DNA of 64,000 bases from Sphingorhabdus lacus (GCF_009768975.1 NZ_CP035733.1:1550001-1614000), one strand, 5' to 3'; positions 18,137-28,383 are shown, numbered from the stretch's first letter. The notes: a model not told the origin generated them from the letters alone. Translations and numbers: made by a program.

Positions 18137-18424
18137 ATGCATGCCAGAACTTTAATCGCAGCGTTTATCTTGGTGGGATTGTCCGGCTGTGGCGGCAACA
18201 AGGAAGACAGCCAGTTAACGGAAACGAGAATGGACGATCTCGATAGCCTTGAAGGCACAATTAGCGACGATATGGTCAACACCGACACATCGACAGACGA
18301 AGGACCTATCGAAGCAGCTCCGCCTATCGAAGCAAAGCCGACAGCAAAGACCGACGACAAATCCACCGAAAAAATGACGGGGCCTGCGGCGGCCATCACA
18401 GAAGACAAAGCAGCTGCCGAATGA
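18137..18424 (+). CDS. Small acidic lipoprotein
   Basis: A 95-residue protein with lipobox LSGC after MHARTLIAAFILVG, then a low-complexity Asp/Glu/Thr/Ala-rich tail (TDTSTDEGPIEAAPP ...). GGAG lies about 8 nt before the ATG. It lies 13 bp after lipB and overlaps the ene reductase start by 4 bp. No known family recognised. Confidence 0.75.
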   Translation: MHARTLIAAFILVGLSGCGGNKEDSQLTETRMDDLDSLEGTISDDMVNTDTSTDEGPIEAAPPIEAKPTAKTDDKSTEKMTGPAAAITEDKAAAE

Positions 18425-19719
18425 AACTTGCCGAGTCCCTGACGTTGCCATGCGGCGTCCACCTGTCGAACCGGATTGCCAAAGCAGCCATGACCGAAGG
18501 TCTGGCCGATATAAACGGACAACCGACGGCGGAATTGGAGAAACTTTACGGAATTTGGTCGGACGGAGGTGCAGCGCTCGATCTTTCAGGAAATATCCAT
18601 ATTGATGCCGAACATCTGGAACGGCCTGGTAACGTCATAATCGACCAAATGCCGACACCGGAGATGCGGGAATCCCTCATCCGCTGGACAAAGGCGGCCA
18701 CCCGTGGCGGGAATCATTTCTGGGCGCAGATTAGCCACGCCGGGCGCCAGACCATGAAAACGGTCAACCCGCGTCCGAAAGCACCATCGGCGGTAAAATT
18801 GAGTTTGCCGGGCGGTCAATTTGGGATGCCCGTTGCATTAACCGAAACAGAAATCCTGCAATTGATCAGTCGCTTCGGTCAGGCAGCACAAATCTGCAAG
18901 GAGACAGGTTTCACCGGCGTTCAAATACATGCCGCCCATGGCTACCTTATCTCCCAGTTTTTGAGCCCCTTGAGCAATTTGCGCGATGACCGGTGGGGCG
19001 GGAGTCTGGAAAACCGCGCACGTTTTTTACTTTTTACAATCAACACAGTCCGGCAATTAGTCGGGCCTGAATTCCCCATTTCAGTCAAACTGAACAGCGC
19101 TGATTTCCAGCGGGGGGGATTCGCATTTGAAGACAGCTTGATTGTGGCGCGTTGGCTTCAAGAGGCGGGCGTTGACCTTATCGAGATTTCAGGCGGGACC
19201 TACGAGCAGCCTAAACTATTAGGTATTGAAGGAATGGAAGAGGCCGATCCGCAGGCTGTTGCGGAATCGACAATAGCCCGGGAAGCCTATTTCGTGGATT
19301 TTGCCAAAGCAATGAAGGACGAGCTTTCCATACCGCTCATGGTGACGGGCGGCTTCCGTAGTGCTTCAGCTATGGAGCAAGCGCTGAAATCGGGTGCTGC
19401 GGATGTCATTGGCCTGGGGCGTCCGCTCTGCGTCATGCCCGACGGACCAAAACGTCTGTTGGGTGGCATGGCTATTTTACCGAAAACAGAAACCCAATTG
19501 GCGCTTTTACCAGAATGGCTCGCAGGGCTACGCAAAATCAAAATGATACGGGCTATTGACAGCTTCGCCGTACAATTCTGGTATTACAGTCAGATATACG
19601 CACTAGGCAGAACGGGTCGGACAGATCTCAATATGACCGTATTTGCCGCTCTGCGCGAAGTCGAAACATACCAGAAAAACTGGCTGCGGAATCGACGCGC
19701 CGCTTTAGCCCGCCGTTAA
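18421..19719 (+). CDS. NADH:flavin oxidoreductase, old yellow enzyme family
   Basis: A 432-residue FMN-dependent TIM-barrel oxidoreductase. Seen: NRIAKAAMTEGLAD at the start, WAQISHAGRQT, the catalytic-region GVQIHAAHGYLISQFLSPLSNLRDDRWGGSLENRARFLL, and the phosphate-binding VTGGFRSASAMEQALKSGAADVIGLGRPL. It may reduce C=C bonds of enones; the physiological substrate is unknown. A 4Fe-4S cysteine cluster of the dienoyl-CoA reductase kind is not visible. It ends the coupled trmL-to-ene-reductase run. Confidence 0.92.
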   Translation: MKLAESLTLPCGVHLSNRIAKAAMTEGLADINGQPTAELEKLYGIWSDGGAALDLSGNIHIDAEHLERPGNVIIDQMPTPEMRESLIRWTKAATRGGNHFWAQISHAGRQTMKTVNPRPKAPSAVKLSLPGGQFGMPVALTETEILQLISRFGQAAQICKETGFTGVQIHAAHGYLISQFLSPLSNLRDDRWGGSLENRARFLLFTINTVRQLVGPEFPISVKLNSADFQRGGFAFEDSLIVARWLQEAGVDLIEISGGTYEQPKLLGIEGMEEADPQAVAESTIAREAYFVDFAKAMKDELSIPLMVTGGFRSASAMEQALKSGAADVIGLGRPLCVMPDGPKRLLGGMAILPKTETQLALLPEWLAGLRKIKMIRAIDSFAVQFWYYSQIYALGRTGRTDLNMTVFAALREVETYQKNWLRNRRAALARR

Positions 19720-19766
19720 ACGACGGCCCCACTCCAAACCCTGTTCGGAGCGAGACCTTCTAACGG

Positions 19767-20105
19767 TCAATCCCCTTCGCCGGGCTCTGCAGAGAAATAT
19801 TTGTCGAATTTGCCTTCTTCGCCTTTATGCTCATCGGCATCGGCAGGCGGTTCGCGACTGCTCGTGATATTCGGCCATTCAGCGCTATAGGTAGCGTTCA
19901 GTTCAAGCCACTGCTCAAGACCGCTTTCGGTGTCAGGCAAAATAGCTTCTGCAGGACATTCGGGTTCACAAACACCGCAATCGATGCACTCATTGGGATT
20001 GATGACGAGCATATTCTCGCCTTCATAAAAACAATCCACCGGACAAACTTCAACGCAATCCATATATTTGCAGCGTATGCAGGCATCGGTAACAACATAA
20101 GTCAT
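19767..20105 (-). CDS. fdxA: 7Fe ferredoxin FdxA
   Basis: A 112-residue [3Fe-4S][4Fe-4S] ferredoxin. The Cys pattern is [21 protein letters not shown] and [16 protein letters not shown], typical of the alphaproteobacterial FdxA. The C-terminal 45 residues ([22 protein letters not shown]) are the usual extension. GGGAG precedes the ATG. It follows the S4 protein on the same strand. Confidence 0.95.
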   Translation of the reverse strand: MTYVVTDACIRCKYMDCVEVCPVDCFYEGENMLVINPNECIDCGVCEPECPAEAILPDTESGLEQWLELNATYSAEWPNITSSREPPADADEHKGEEGKFDKYFSAEPGEGD

Positions 20106-20211
20106 CGGCGGAATTCTCCCAAAGGCGGCGGCGAATTAGCCGCTTCACTTTTCTTGCCTATTGTCAGTCACTCGGTCAAGTCAACGCCGATGTATAGCGC
20201 ACAATAAATTT

Positions 20212-20475
20212 TTAGCTCAGAATCTGATAGCACGCCTTTGCCTCCGGCGCTGGACCGCGCCTTATAGGCATTATGATCAACTTGAATGTGAGCACTGCTT
20301 CGCCCCGGGGCATTGTTACCACGTCTCCTATACCAACTGTGGCGCTACCCTTTTCAATCCTTCGTCCATTGACGCGGATAAATCCACTTTCAGCCCAGCT
20401 CAGCGCCAAGTTCCGGCTTTTGGCTATACGCAGAAGGAACAGCAGCTTGTCGATCCGTAGCGCAGTTTCCGGCAT
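20212..20475 (-). CDS. S4-domain RNA-binding protein, Hsp15-like
   Basis: An 87-residue protein that is almost all S4 domain: LRIDKLLFLLRIAKSRNLALSWAESGFIRVNGRRIEKGSATVGIGDVV. Hsp15 rescues stalled 50S subunits in E. coli; this protein is shorter than E. coli Hsp15 and lacks the basic C-terminal tail, so the role is only suggested. It follows the helicase by 6 bp. Confidence 0.88.
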   Translation of the reverse strand: MPETALRIDKLLFLLRIAKSRNLALSWAESGFIRVNGRRIEKGSATVGIGDVVTMPRGEAVLTFKLIIMPIRRGPAPEAKACYQILS

Positions 20476-20481
20476 GGCTGT

Positions 20482-23259
20482 TTAAAGCTTTAGACCTTTT
20501 AATGCCGCCAGTTGCAACGCGAGCGCCGAAGGTGGCGCAGCTTCCCTTGGCTTTGCCGGCGCGCGATCCGGCATGCCTTTCGCCTTGGCTGTGTCTTTTG
20601 ACTTGGGTCGCACGGGTCTAGTCCGATGCGACCGCTGTTCTTGTGGCCTTGGCTTCGGCAACCCGACCCAACGCCAATGGGTAAGATTTATTGATGGCAC
20701 CGGCGCCGTTGACAGCATTTCGACAACCGGGTCATTTTCAAGCGCACTCGCTTCGCCTCCCGCTTGATCCGGAATAGCAGCTTCCTGTTTCTCTGGTTCA
20801 GAAACAACGGTTTCTGCGACAACTGCACCCGCCTCCTCTGGCGCCCCGGCCTTTTCGGCGGGTGCCTCTAAATGGCGGAATCCAGCATCCCGCATCAACG
20901 CTTTTAAACCGGCATCGCTGAGCCCCAGGGACGTCGCGAAGGCCATATCCATGCTGAAATTGTTCGACTGTCCTCTTGCCTCGTGCGCCTTCTTGATGAC
21001 GCGTTCGGCCAAATCGATACGGACATATTCATTTCCAACCCGCCGGTAGCCGGCATTTCGCGCTTCACCCGGGTGCGCAAACTTCCATTCCTTCAAGTGA
21101 ACGGCACTCTCCGGAGGCAATGGCGGCATCGAACGACCATCTCGTGCCGCGAATAGCGCGGCGCGCCATTTCGCTGCTGCAGGCTTTAAAGCGGCGTGAT
21201 GATAGATATCGAGCGCACCAAAGACGATACCGCCTTTGCGTGCCGCACCGCGCGCTTCTTTTGGAAGGGCGGCAATAGCTTCAGCCAGATAATGGCGACC
21301 AGCAATCCCACCTGCGTCGGCCAACTGCACAGCAAGCGCACGGACATTGCCGTCAATATCTACCTGTTGTGCAAGTTCCTGTAAGCCTACAATCCCACCC
21401 ATGGCTTTTGCCAGCTGCGTTTCAATCCACTGTTCAGCACGTACAGTTATTTCGCGCAAAGCATCGCCTTCCAAGCCGGCAACTGCTTTGACCGGTGTGA
21501 AGTTAGGCTGCATCAGACTGCGCCCCTTAGTCAAGAAACCAAGAAGCTCACCTTTCCACAAGATCGCCGGCTTACCATCACTGTCGCCTGCAAGTGCAAA
21601 GTCACTATCCTCAGCCATTGCTACATCCCTCGCCTTTTGCCTTAATATTCCTGCCAAATGCCGTTCTGCTGCAGCTAATAGCAGCTTCCGGTCACCTGCT
21701 TTCGCTCCTGGGTCAACCCGAAACGAAAAGCCATGTAAAGTTCCAATATCTTCCCCGTCGACCAGAACGCGACTAGCTTCATCTATCTCGACAGGGAAAA
21801 GCGCTGTATCCCCACCTGCTTTCCGCAAGAGCATGGCGGTCCGTTTGTCGACAAAACGTTGCCGCAACGCATCGTGCAAAGCGTCAGAAAGCTTGGCTTC
21901 CAAAGCACGTGCCCGTTCTGCCATGGCCGCTGGATTGGCAAGCCAGTCAACGCGGTGAGCAATATATGTCCATGTGCGAACAGCAGCGATCCGGGCCGAC
22001 AGGGTATCGACATCACCCTGAATGTTATCGAGCCTCGCCAACTCGTTCGCATATAGAGATTGCGGTATCACGCGTTCACCTTGCCCCAGATGTTGCCACA
22101 GGGAGGCGACGAAGCGGCTGTGATGCTCCTCGCCCATCTGGCGAAAATCAGGAAGGCTTGCAACTTCCCATAGTCGGCCCACATCCAAGGGATGACGGAT
22201 GAGCATGATAACTTCGGGTATTTCCACGAGCCGCTTTAAGACTGCGAGATCAATAGCTTTGGGCGCCGGCTTTAACCCCGGACGATCGGGTTTTGACTCC
22301 AGATCGGCAATCAGCGCTGCAACCGAATCCAATCTTGGCGCGGCCTCACGCCAGTACAACCAATCAAGGCGCGGAAATTTGTGGTTTTCAACCGCCAACA
22401 CCTCTTCGGGCGAAAACTCGCTTCCTTCGCCGGCTAATGTACCGAAGCTTCCGTCCCTTTGATGGCGGCCGGCCCGACCTGCAATTTGCGCCATTTCGGC
22501 AACGGTCAGCCGCCTCCGGCGTGCTCCGTCGAACTTCGACAAACTCGCAAATGCGACGTGGGACACATCCAGGTTAAGACCCATACCAATAGCATCGGTG
22601 GCGACCAGATAGTCTACCTCGCCCGACTGGAACATAGCGACCTGTGCGTTGCGAGTGCGCGGGCTGAGTGCTCCCATTACCACTGCTGCACCACCACGCA
22701 TACGACGGAGCGTTTCCGCCACGGCGTATACCTGCTCAATGGAGAATGCGACGATTGCCGAGCGTTTCGGTAATCTGGAAAGCTTCTTCGCTCCAGCATA
22801 GCTTAAAGTCGAGAAACGAGGGCGCGAAATAATTTCAGCTTCCGGCAGAAGCATTCGGATAAGCGGGCGCAGACTTTCCGATCCCAGAATCATCGTTTCC
22901 TCACGCCCGCGGGCATTCAGTATTCGATCAGTAAATATATGGCCCCGCTCGGGATCCGCACCCAGTTGCGCCTCGTCAACGGCGACAAAGGCGAAATCCT
23001 TTTGGATCGGCATGGATTCGACTGTGCAGCAATACCAGCGCGCCTGTGGCGGCTCGATTCGCTCCTCGCCTGTTATCAACGCGACCCGATCAACGCCTTT
23101 GATCGCTACAACACGATCATAAATTTCCCGTGCCAACAAGCGCAGTGGAAAGCCGATCATACCACTCGAATGGGCACACATTCGCTCAACGGCGAGGTGG
23201 GTTTTGCCGGTGTTGGTAGGACCAAGAATGGCCGTCAGGGAAATTTTTTCGTGTGGCAA
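20482..23259 (-). CDS. Suv3-like ATP-dependent RNA helicase
   Basis: A 925-residue superfamily 2 helicase. Motif I is GPTNTGKT (residues 13-20), motif II is DEAQ (FVAVDEAQLGADPERG), and the second RecA domain has VATDAIGMGLNLDVSHVAF and QIAGRAGRHQRDG. These match the mitochondrial Suv3 degradosome helicase and its alphaproteobacterial relatives. The C-terminal 150 residues are Ala/Pro/Lys-rich and probably disordered. It is followed by the S4 protein after 6 bp and by fdxA, a common alphaproteobacterial order. The reductase gene ends 3 bp upstream of its start. Confidence 0.93.
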   Translation of the reverse strand: MPHEKISLTAILGPTNTGKTHLAVERMCAHSSGMIGFPLRLLAREIYDRVVAIKGVDRVALITGEERIEPPQARWYCCTVESMPIQKDFAFVAVDEAQLGADPERGHIFTDRILNARGREETMILGSESLRPLIRMLLPEAEIISRPRFSTLSYAGAKKLSRLPKRSAIVAFSIEQVYAVAETLRRMRGGAAVVMGALSPRTRNAQVAMFQSGEVDYLVATDAIGMGLNLDVSHVAFASLSKFDGARRRRLTVAEMAQIAGRAGRHQRDGSFGTLAGEGSEFSPEEVLAVENHKFPRLDWLYWREAAPRLDSVAALIADLESKPDRPGLKPAPKAIDLAVLKRLVEIPEVIMLIRHPLDVGRLWEVASLPDFRQMGEEHHSRFVASLWQHLGQGERVIPQSLYANELARLDNIQGDVDTLSARIAAVRTWTYIAHRVDWLANPAAMAERARALEAKLSDALHDALRQRFVDKRTAMLLRKAGGDTALFPVEIDEASRVLVDGEDIGTLHGFSFRVDPGAKAGDRKLLLAAAERHLAGILRQKARDVAMAEDSDFALAGDSDGKPAILWKGELLGFLTKGRSLMQPNFTPVKAVAGLEGDALREITVRAEQWIETQLAKAMGGIVGLQELAQQVDIDGNVRALAVQLADAGGIAGRHYLAEAIAALPKEARGAARKGGIVFGALDIYHHAALKPAAAKWRAALFAARDGRSMPPLPPESAVHLKEWKFAHPGEARNAGYRRVGNEYVRIDLAERVIKKAHEARGQSNNFSMDMAFATSLGLSDAGLKALMRDAGFRHLEAPAEKAGAPEEAGAVVAETVVSEPEKQEAAIPDQAGGEASALENDPVVEMLSTAPVPSINLTHWRWVGLPKPRPQEQRSHRTRPVRPKSKDTAKAKGMPDRAPAKPREAAPPSALALQLAALKGLKL

Positions 23260-23262
23260 ATT

Positions 23263-24501
23263 TCAGATGCTGGCCGTGCCTGCACTCAACTCTTTCAGTG
23301 TAATGGAAGTGTCGGCCAATTGCTCTTTTGTAAAGCGCGCTCCCTCCGTGACCAAGGCTTTGCCCTGCACGTAGTCTTTGGTCATGTTTACACAATCCAA
23401 AGCGATAACTTTCCCGCTCTTCAAGTAAATTACGGAAAAACTTCGCGCCGCAGGATCGCCTCTTACGACATGATCGTCGTAGCCAACCGAAAGACCCACA
23501 GTCTGCAGGCGCAAATCATATTGGTTTGACCAGAACCACGGCACAGAGTGGTAAGCTGTAAGTTCGCCAGTGATGCTTTTGGCTACGGCATTCGCCATAT
23601 CATTCGCATTCTGCACAGATTCGACACGCATAATCACGCCACCAGCGAAGCTGTTGGCATGCGCAGCACAGTCTCCGATTGCATAGATATCGGGGAGTGA
23701 AGTGCGACAATATTCGTCGACATCTACCCCTGCGCCACCCGCAGCACCGGCGTTCAAAAGAGCAGCGACTGCCGGAATGATACCAATCCCCACAATGACC
23801 ATTTGTGCTGCAATAACTTCGCCATCGCCGAGTTGGACGCCATCCACATAATCGTCACCCGTCAACGATTCGACAGTTACGCCTAACCTGATATCCACCC
23901 CATGGGCGCGATGCTCCGCTTCGAAAAAGCGCGACAATTCTTCGCCTGCTACGCGGGCGAGAACACGATCCAACGCTTCAAGGACGACCACCTCCTTACC
24001 CATTTTACGCAGGACAGCCGCTGCCTCAAGACCGATATAGCCGCCCCCGATGATCGCAACACGGGCAACATCGTCAAGTTCGCCGATCATTGCATCAACA
24101 TCGGACTTGTTCCGAACGACGTGTACGCCCGCCAATTGTGATCCTTCACACAATAACCGACGCGGAGAGCCACCTGTTGCCCAAACCAGTTGGCCATAGC
24201 CGACCTGTTCGCCATCAGAAAATGCAACTTGTTGCGCGACAGGATCAACGCTTTCGACGCGCCTCCCCATGAGCATATCGATGGAACGCTCCGCCCAAAA
24301 TGCGGGAGGACGGATCAATATACGTTCAAATGCCTTATCCCCTGCAAAATAGTCCTTGGACAGTGGCGGGCGTTCGTAGGGATATTCAGTTTCATCTCCG
24401 ATGATCGCCACGCTACCTTCAAACTTCGCCTGGCGCAGCGCAATTGCCGCCTGTGCACCACTGTGGCCACCACCGACAATCAACACGTCATAATGCTGCA
24501 T
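23263..24501 (-). CDS. FAD-dependent ferredoxin/rubredoxin reductase-type oxidoreductase
   Basis: A 412-residue pyridine nucleotide-disulfide oxidoreductase without the redox disulfide. FAD site: [18 protein letters not shown] (N-terminus) and [12 protein letters not shown] site: [37 protein letters not shown] is typical of the putidaredoxin/rhodocoxin reductase group, which passes electrons from NADH to a small ferredoxin. It is 3 bp upstream of the helicase. Whether FdxA, 3 kb away, is the partner is unknown; this group normally uses [2Fe-2S] ferredoxins. Confidence 0.92.
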   Translation of the reverse strand: MQHYDVLIVGGGHSGAQAAIALRQAKFEGSVAIIGDETEYPYERPPLSKDYFAGDKAFERILIRPPAFWAERSIDMLMGRRVESVDPVAQQVAFSDGEQVGYGQLVWATGGSPRRLLCEGSQLAGVHVVRNKSDVDAMIGELDDVARVAIIGGGYIGLEAAAVLRKMGKEVVVLEALDRVLARVAGEELSRFFEAEHRAHGVDIRLGVTVESLTGDDYVDGVQLGDGEVIAAQMVIVGIGIIPAVAALLNAGAAGGAGVDVDEYCRTSLPDIYAIGDCAAHANSFAGGVIMRVESVQNANDMANAVAKSITGELTAYHSVPWFWSNQYDLRLQTVGLSVGYDDHVVRGDPAARSFSVIYLKSGKVIALDCVNMTKDYVQGKALVTEGARFTKEQLADTSITLKELSAGTASI

Positions 24502-24607
24502 TTAACCGCATCCTTATTCCCATTCGTTGCATAAGCGGTAAGCAGATGGCAGCCGAATAGCCAGCCCTAAGCTTGCGGAACAGCCAAATAGATGGCAGGA
24601 CATCGGC

Positions 24608-25774
24608 ATGACAACACATATGAATCTAGATTTTGCCCTTGGCGAAAATGCCGAGATGATCCGCGACACAACACAGCGTTTTGCTACCGACAAAATCGCA
24701 CCCTTGGCATCTAAAATAGACGCCGATGACTGGTTTCCCCGTGATGAGCTTTGGACCGCAATGGGCGATCTCGGGCTACACGGTCTTACGGTTGAGGAAG
24801 AGGATGGCGGCCTTGGACTTGGTTATCTGGAGCATGTCGTTGCCGTTGAAGAAGTCAGCCGCGCGTCTGCATCTATCGGATTGTCATATGGTGCGCATTC
24901 CAACCTGTGCGTGAACCAGATTCGGCGGTGGGCTTCGCCTGAACAGAAAGCAAAATATCTCCCAAAACTCATATCAGGTGAACATGTCGGCAGTTTGGCG
25001 ATGTCCGAGGCAGGTGCCGGGTCGGATGTTGTCTCCATGAAATTAAAGGCGGACGCCGTTCAAGGCGGCTATGTTCTGAACGGTACAAAATTTTGGATCA
25101 CCAACGCACCCTATGCCGACACGCTTGTAGTCTATGCGAAGACGTCGCCGGAAGCCGGCTCGCGGGGTATCACTGCTTTTCTCATCGAAAAGGGAATGGA
25201 TGGTTTTTCGATCGGTCAAAAGATCGACAAGATGGGTATGCGCGGATCGCCAACGGCTGAGCTTGTCTTCAACGACTGCTTTGTCAGCGAAGAACAGATA
25301 ATCGGACCACTGCATGGGGGAGTTGGTGTTCTGATGTCCGGGCTGGATTATGAACGTGTGGTCCTTGCAGGATTACAACTCGGCATCATGCAAGCGTGTC
25401 TTGATGTCGTTCTGCCTTTCGTGCGTGAGCGTAAACAGTTCGGCAAACCCATTGGCGCGTTTCAATTGATGCAAGGCAAAGTCGCAGACATGTACGTCGC
25501 ACTAAACTCGGCGCGTGCGTACACCTATGCCGTTGCCCGCGCTTGTGATGCCGGCCAAACTACCCGTTTTGACGCAGCTGGGGTGATTCTGCTCGCTTCG
25601 GAAAATGCGGTGAAGGTCGCTGGAGAGGCTATTCAAGCTCTAGGCGGAGCAGGCTACACAAAGGATTGGCCGGTAGAACGTCTGTTTCGCGATGCAAAGC
25701 TGCTCGACATTGGCGCAGGAACAAATGAGATTCGACGCATGCTAATCGGGCGCGAGCTGATCGGCGCGGCATGA
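24608..25774 (+). CDS. ivd: Isovaleryl-CoA dehydrogenase
   Basis: A 388-residue FAD-dependent acyl-CoA dehydrogenase of leucine breakdown. Diagnostic pieces: SIGLSYGAHSNLCVNQI, AMSEAGAGSDVVSMKLKA, LDYERVVLAGLQLGIMQACLD with the catalytic-position Glu at E249, and GGAGYTKDWPVERLFRDAKLLDIGAGTNEI. The other leucine genes (methylcrotonyl-CoA carboxylase) are not next to it. The stop overlaps the next ATG by 4 bp. Confidence 0.93.
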   Translation: MTTHMNLDFALGENAEMIRDTTQRFATDKIAPLASKIDADDWFPRDELWTAMGDLGLHGLTVEEEDGGLGLGYLEHVVAVEEVSRASASIGLSYGAHSNLCVNQIRRWASPEQKAKYLPKLISGEHVGSLAMSEAGAGSDVVSMKLKADAVQGGYVLNGTKFWITNAPYADTLVVYAKTSPEAGSRGITAFLIEKGMDGFSIGQKIDKMGMRGSPTAELVFNDCFVSEEQIIGPLHGGVGVLMSGLDYERVVLAGLQLGIMQACLDVVLPFVRERKQFGKPIGAFQLMQGKVADMYVALNSARAYTYAVARACDAGQTTRFDAAGVILLASENAVKVAGEAIQALGGAGYTKDWPVERLFRDAKLLDIGAGTNEIRRMLIGRELIGAA

Positions 25775-26085
25775 ATGGCCCAATCGAATGGATCGCAGCG
25801 TTTGGCACCATTTTAGCGGCGACAATGGTAGCTGCCGACTATAGCCGGCGGGTTACCGGGACTGGCTTTCTGCTTTTTTCGATCGTGTCGTGTTTGTGGG
25901 TTTATGCCGGTCTCACCGCAAAAGATGGCACACCACTTGCAATCCAAAATGCGGTGTTATTACTCATAAATCTTTTCGGCGTTTGGCAGTTTTTGATCAG
26001 CCGGAAGAAGAAACTGGAAATCAAAAAGGCCGAAGAAATAGCCGATCAAGCGAAACAGGAAGTGGTAAAGGAAACCCGTCAATGA
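25771..26085 (+). CDS. Small membrane protein, three predicted segments
   Basis: A 104-residue protein with hydrophobic stretches at about 7-22, 32-47 and 58-77, followed by a charged, possibly helical tail (SRKKKLEIKKAEEIADQAKQEVVKE). No family recognised. It is coupled by 4-bp overlaps to the isovaleryl-CoA dehydrogenase upstream and to the PuuD-like gene downstream. Confidence 0.75.
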   Translation: MNGPIEWIAAFGTILAATMVAADYSRRVTGTGFLLFSIVSCLWVYAGLTAKDGTPLAIQNAVLLLINLFGVWQFLISRKKKLEIKKAEEIADQAKQEVVKETRQ

Positions 26086-26819
26086 TCGCCAGACCTGTGT
26101 TAGGCGTGATCGCTTGCAACCGTACTGTTGGAACCGAGAGCGCGCAGGCTGTCATGGATCGCTATATCCGCGCGGCAATGGCCTATGCGAATGTAGCCGC
26201 GCTCATTGTACCCTCTCTGCCGGACTTGATGTCCGCTGCCGAAGTGGTCCCTAGGTTGGACGGAATATTGCTAACCGGAAGTCCGTCCAATGTCGCAACG
26301 CGGCGTTATAACCAGGATGGCGGCGAAGGCCCCTTCGACGACGCGCGTGACGAAATCGCTTTATCGATGGTAGCTCGCATGATTGATGCGCAAAAACCTG
26401 TCTTTGGTATCTGCCGCGGATTTCAGGAAATCAATGTGGCTTTGGGTGGGACATTACGGCGCGACACAAGCGCAAGCGACGATCTGATCCGCCATCATGC
26501 GCCGGATGACGTTAGTTTCGACGCAATGTTCAGCCACCGCCATCCCGTTGAGATTGTTGCGGGTGGGTTGCTTGAGGCGGCCTATTCAAAAGCCAGTCTG
26601 AATGTAAACTCAGTCCATTATCAGGGCATCGGTCAGCTGGGTGAAGGTCTGTCGGTTGAAGCGCGCGCGCCCGATGGTCTGATCGAAGCGTATAGCGCCC
26701 GCCCCAATGGCGCACCCTTGCTTGCCGTGCAATGGCATCCGGAATGGGGCACAGAAAATGACCCGGATTCCCAAACCTATTTTCACCTGCTGGGAAAGGC
26801 GTTAAGAGGGGAGTTATGA
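26082..26819 (+). CDS. Peptidase C26 family hydrolase, PuuD-like
   Basis: A 245-residue class I glutamine amidotransferase-fold hydrolase. The nucleophile is C111 in PVFGICRGFQEIN; H219 and E221 in VQWHPEW complete the triad. The best match is gamma-glutamyl-GABA hydrolase (PuuD) of the gamma-glutamylated putrescine pathway. PuuA and PuuB partners are not in the window. Start ATG 26082 overlaps the previous stop. The aminotransferase downstream and the polyamine transporter nearby support a role in amine catabolism. Confidence 0.88.
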   Translation: MIARPVLGVIACNRTVGTESAQAVMDRYIRAAMAYANVAALIVPSLPDLMSAAEVVPRLDGILLTGSPSNVATRRYNQDGGEGPFDDARDEIALSMVARMIDAQKPVFGICRGFQEINVALGGTLRRDTSASDDLIRHHAPDDVSFDAMFSHRHPVEIVAGGLLEAAYSKASLNVNSVHYQGIGQLGEGLSVEARAPDGLIEAYSARPNGAPLLAVQWHPEWGTENDPDSQTYFHLLGKALRGEL

Positions 26820-26990
26820 ACCGTTGCGTGACCCGTTATAACCGCTACCAGGCGCGGATAGGCTTTTCACCCTGACATCCTTTTGAATCACGCCATGTCG
26901 GGAAAGATGGGGAGTTTTGCTCTCCGTAATTACCGCCCGACTGCAGCTACTCTGTGTTTTCGCACAAACCCATTTCAAAAGGACACCATT

Positions 26991-28379
26991 ATGCCCCGCA
27001 ATTACGACATCGCAGAACTTCGTCGCCTCGACATCGCCCACCACCTTCCAGCTCAAGCGGATTGGCAGGAAATTGAAGATCTTGGTGGTAGCCGCATCAT
27101 AACCCACGCCGACGGATGCTACATCCATGACGGCGACGGCAATCGCATATTGGATGGCATGGCGGGCTTGTGGTGCGTCAATGTAGGATATGGACGCGAT
27201 GAACTGGCTGAAGTTGCGCGTGAACAGATGCTGGAACTGCCTTATTACAACAGCTTCTTCAAAACCGCTAACCCGCCCGCCGTTTTGCTCGCCGACAAAA
27301 TTGCAAGCCTCACAGACGGTCGCTTACCTCATGTCTTTTTTAACAGTTCAGGGTCGGAAGCGAATGACACCATCTTGCGAATGGTGCGCCACTATTGGCA
27401 AGTGAAGGGTGAAAGCAGCCGAACAATCTTTATCAGCCGGCACAATGCCTATCATGGCTCAACAGTCGCAGGCGTGAGCATGGGCGGTATGAAAGCGATG
27501 CATGGACAGGGCTTCCCTGCCCCAGGCATATTGCCACTTGCGGGCATCGAACATGTTCGTCAGCCTTATTGGTATAATGAAGGCCGCGACATGACGCCTG
27601 AAGAGTTCGGGAACGTCTGTGCGCAAGCAATTGAAGACAAGATTATCGAAGTAGGACCCGAGAATGTCGCGGCGTTCATCGGCGAACCCGTTCAGGGCGC
27701 TGGTGGTGTGATTATTCCACCGTCCAATTATTGGCCCCAGGTCGAAGCAATTTGCCGGAAGTATGGCATCCTTCTGGTTTGCGACGAAGTTATCTGCGGT
27801 TTTGGACGGACCGGCAACATGTGGGGTCATGAAACAATGGGCGTTAAGCCTGATATCATCGCGATGGCAAAAGGTCTTTCGTCAGGTTATCTGCCAATTT
27901 CCGCTGTCGCCGTCAGCGCGGAAATCATATCGGTCATGAAAACCGGTGGGGATTTTGTACATGGCTACACCTACTCGGGCCATCCCGTCGCTTCCGCAGT
28001 GGCCTTGCGAAATATTGAAATCATGGAGCGTGAAGGGCTCGTCGAACGCACACGAAACGAAACCGGACCCTATCTGGCAAAAGCTCTCGCCAAGCTGAAC
28101 GACCATCCTTTGGTTGGTGAAGCCCGCTCTGTCGGCTTGCTCGGTGCCGTTGAAATTGTCGCTGACAAAGAAACCGGAGCCAGATTTGGTGGTGCCGAAG
28201 GAACAGCAGGGCCACTGGTTCGTGATATTTGCATTCGCAATGGTCTTATGGTTCGCGGAATCCGCGATAGCATCGTTATGTGTCCGCCGCTGATCATCTC
28301 AACGTCCCAGATTGACGACCTAGTAGGCATTATCGGGAAGTCGCTCGACGAGGCTGAACCAAAATTGCGCGCGATCTGA
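26991..28379 (+). CDS. spuC: Class III aminotransferase, putrescine/beta-alanine:pyruvate type
   Basis: A 462-residue PLP enzyme with conserved blocks DGMAGLWCVNVGYGRDEL, FNSSGSEANDT, SRHNAYHGSTVAG, EPVQGAGGVI, CDEVICGFGRTG, and the Schiff-base K294 in DIIAMAKGLSSGYLP. The sequence fits the putrescine-pyruvate (SpuC) and omega-amino acid transaminases. AAGGA precedes ATG 26991; the frame is open from 26883. Substrate is inferred from context (PuuD-like gene before, Pot-type importer after). Confidence 0.87.
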   Translation: MPRNYDIAELRRLDIAHHLPAQADWQEIEDLGGSRIITHADGCYIHDGDGNRILDGMAGLWCVNVGYGRDELAEVAREQMLELPYYNSFFKTANPPAVLLADKIASLTDGRLPHVFFNSSGSEANDTILRMVRHYWQVKGESSRTIFISRHNAYHGSTVAGVSMGGMKAMHGQGFPAPGILPLAGIEHVRQPYWYNEGRDMTPEEFGNVCAQAIEDKIIEVGPENVAAFIGEPVQGAGGVIIPPSNYWPQVEAICRKYGILLVCDEVICGFGRTGNMWGHETMGVKPDIIAMAKGLSSGYLPISAVAVSAEIISVMKTGGDFVHGYTYSGHPVASAVALRNIEIMEREGLVERTRNETGPYLAKALAKLNDHPLVGEARSVGLLGAVEIVADKETGARFGGAEGTAGPLVRDICIRNGLMVRGIRDSIVMCPPLIISTSQIDDLVGIIGKSLDEAEPKLRAI

Positions 28380-28383
28380 GACA

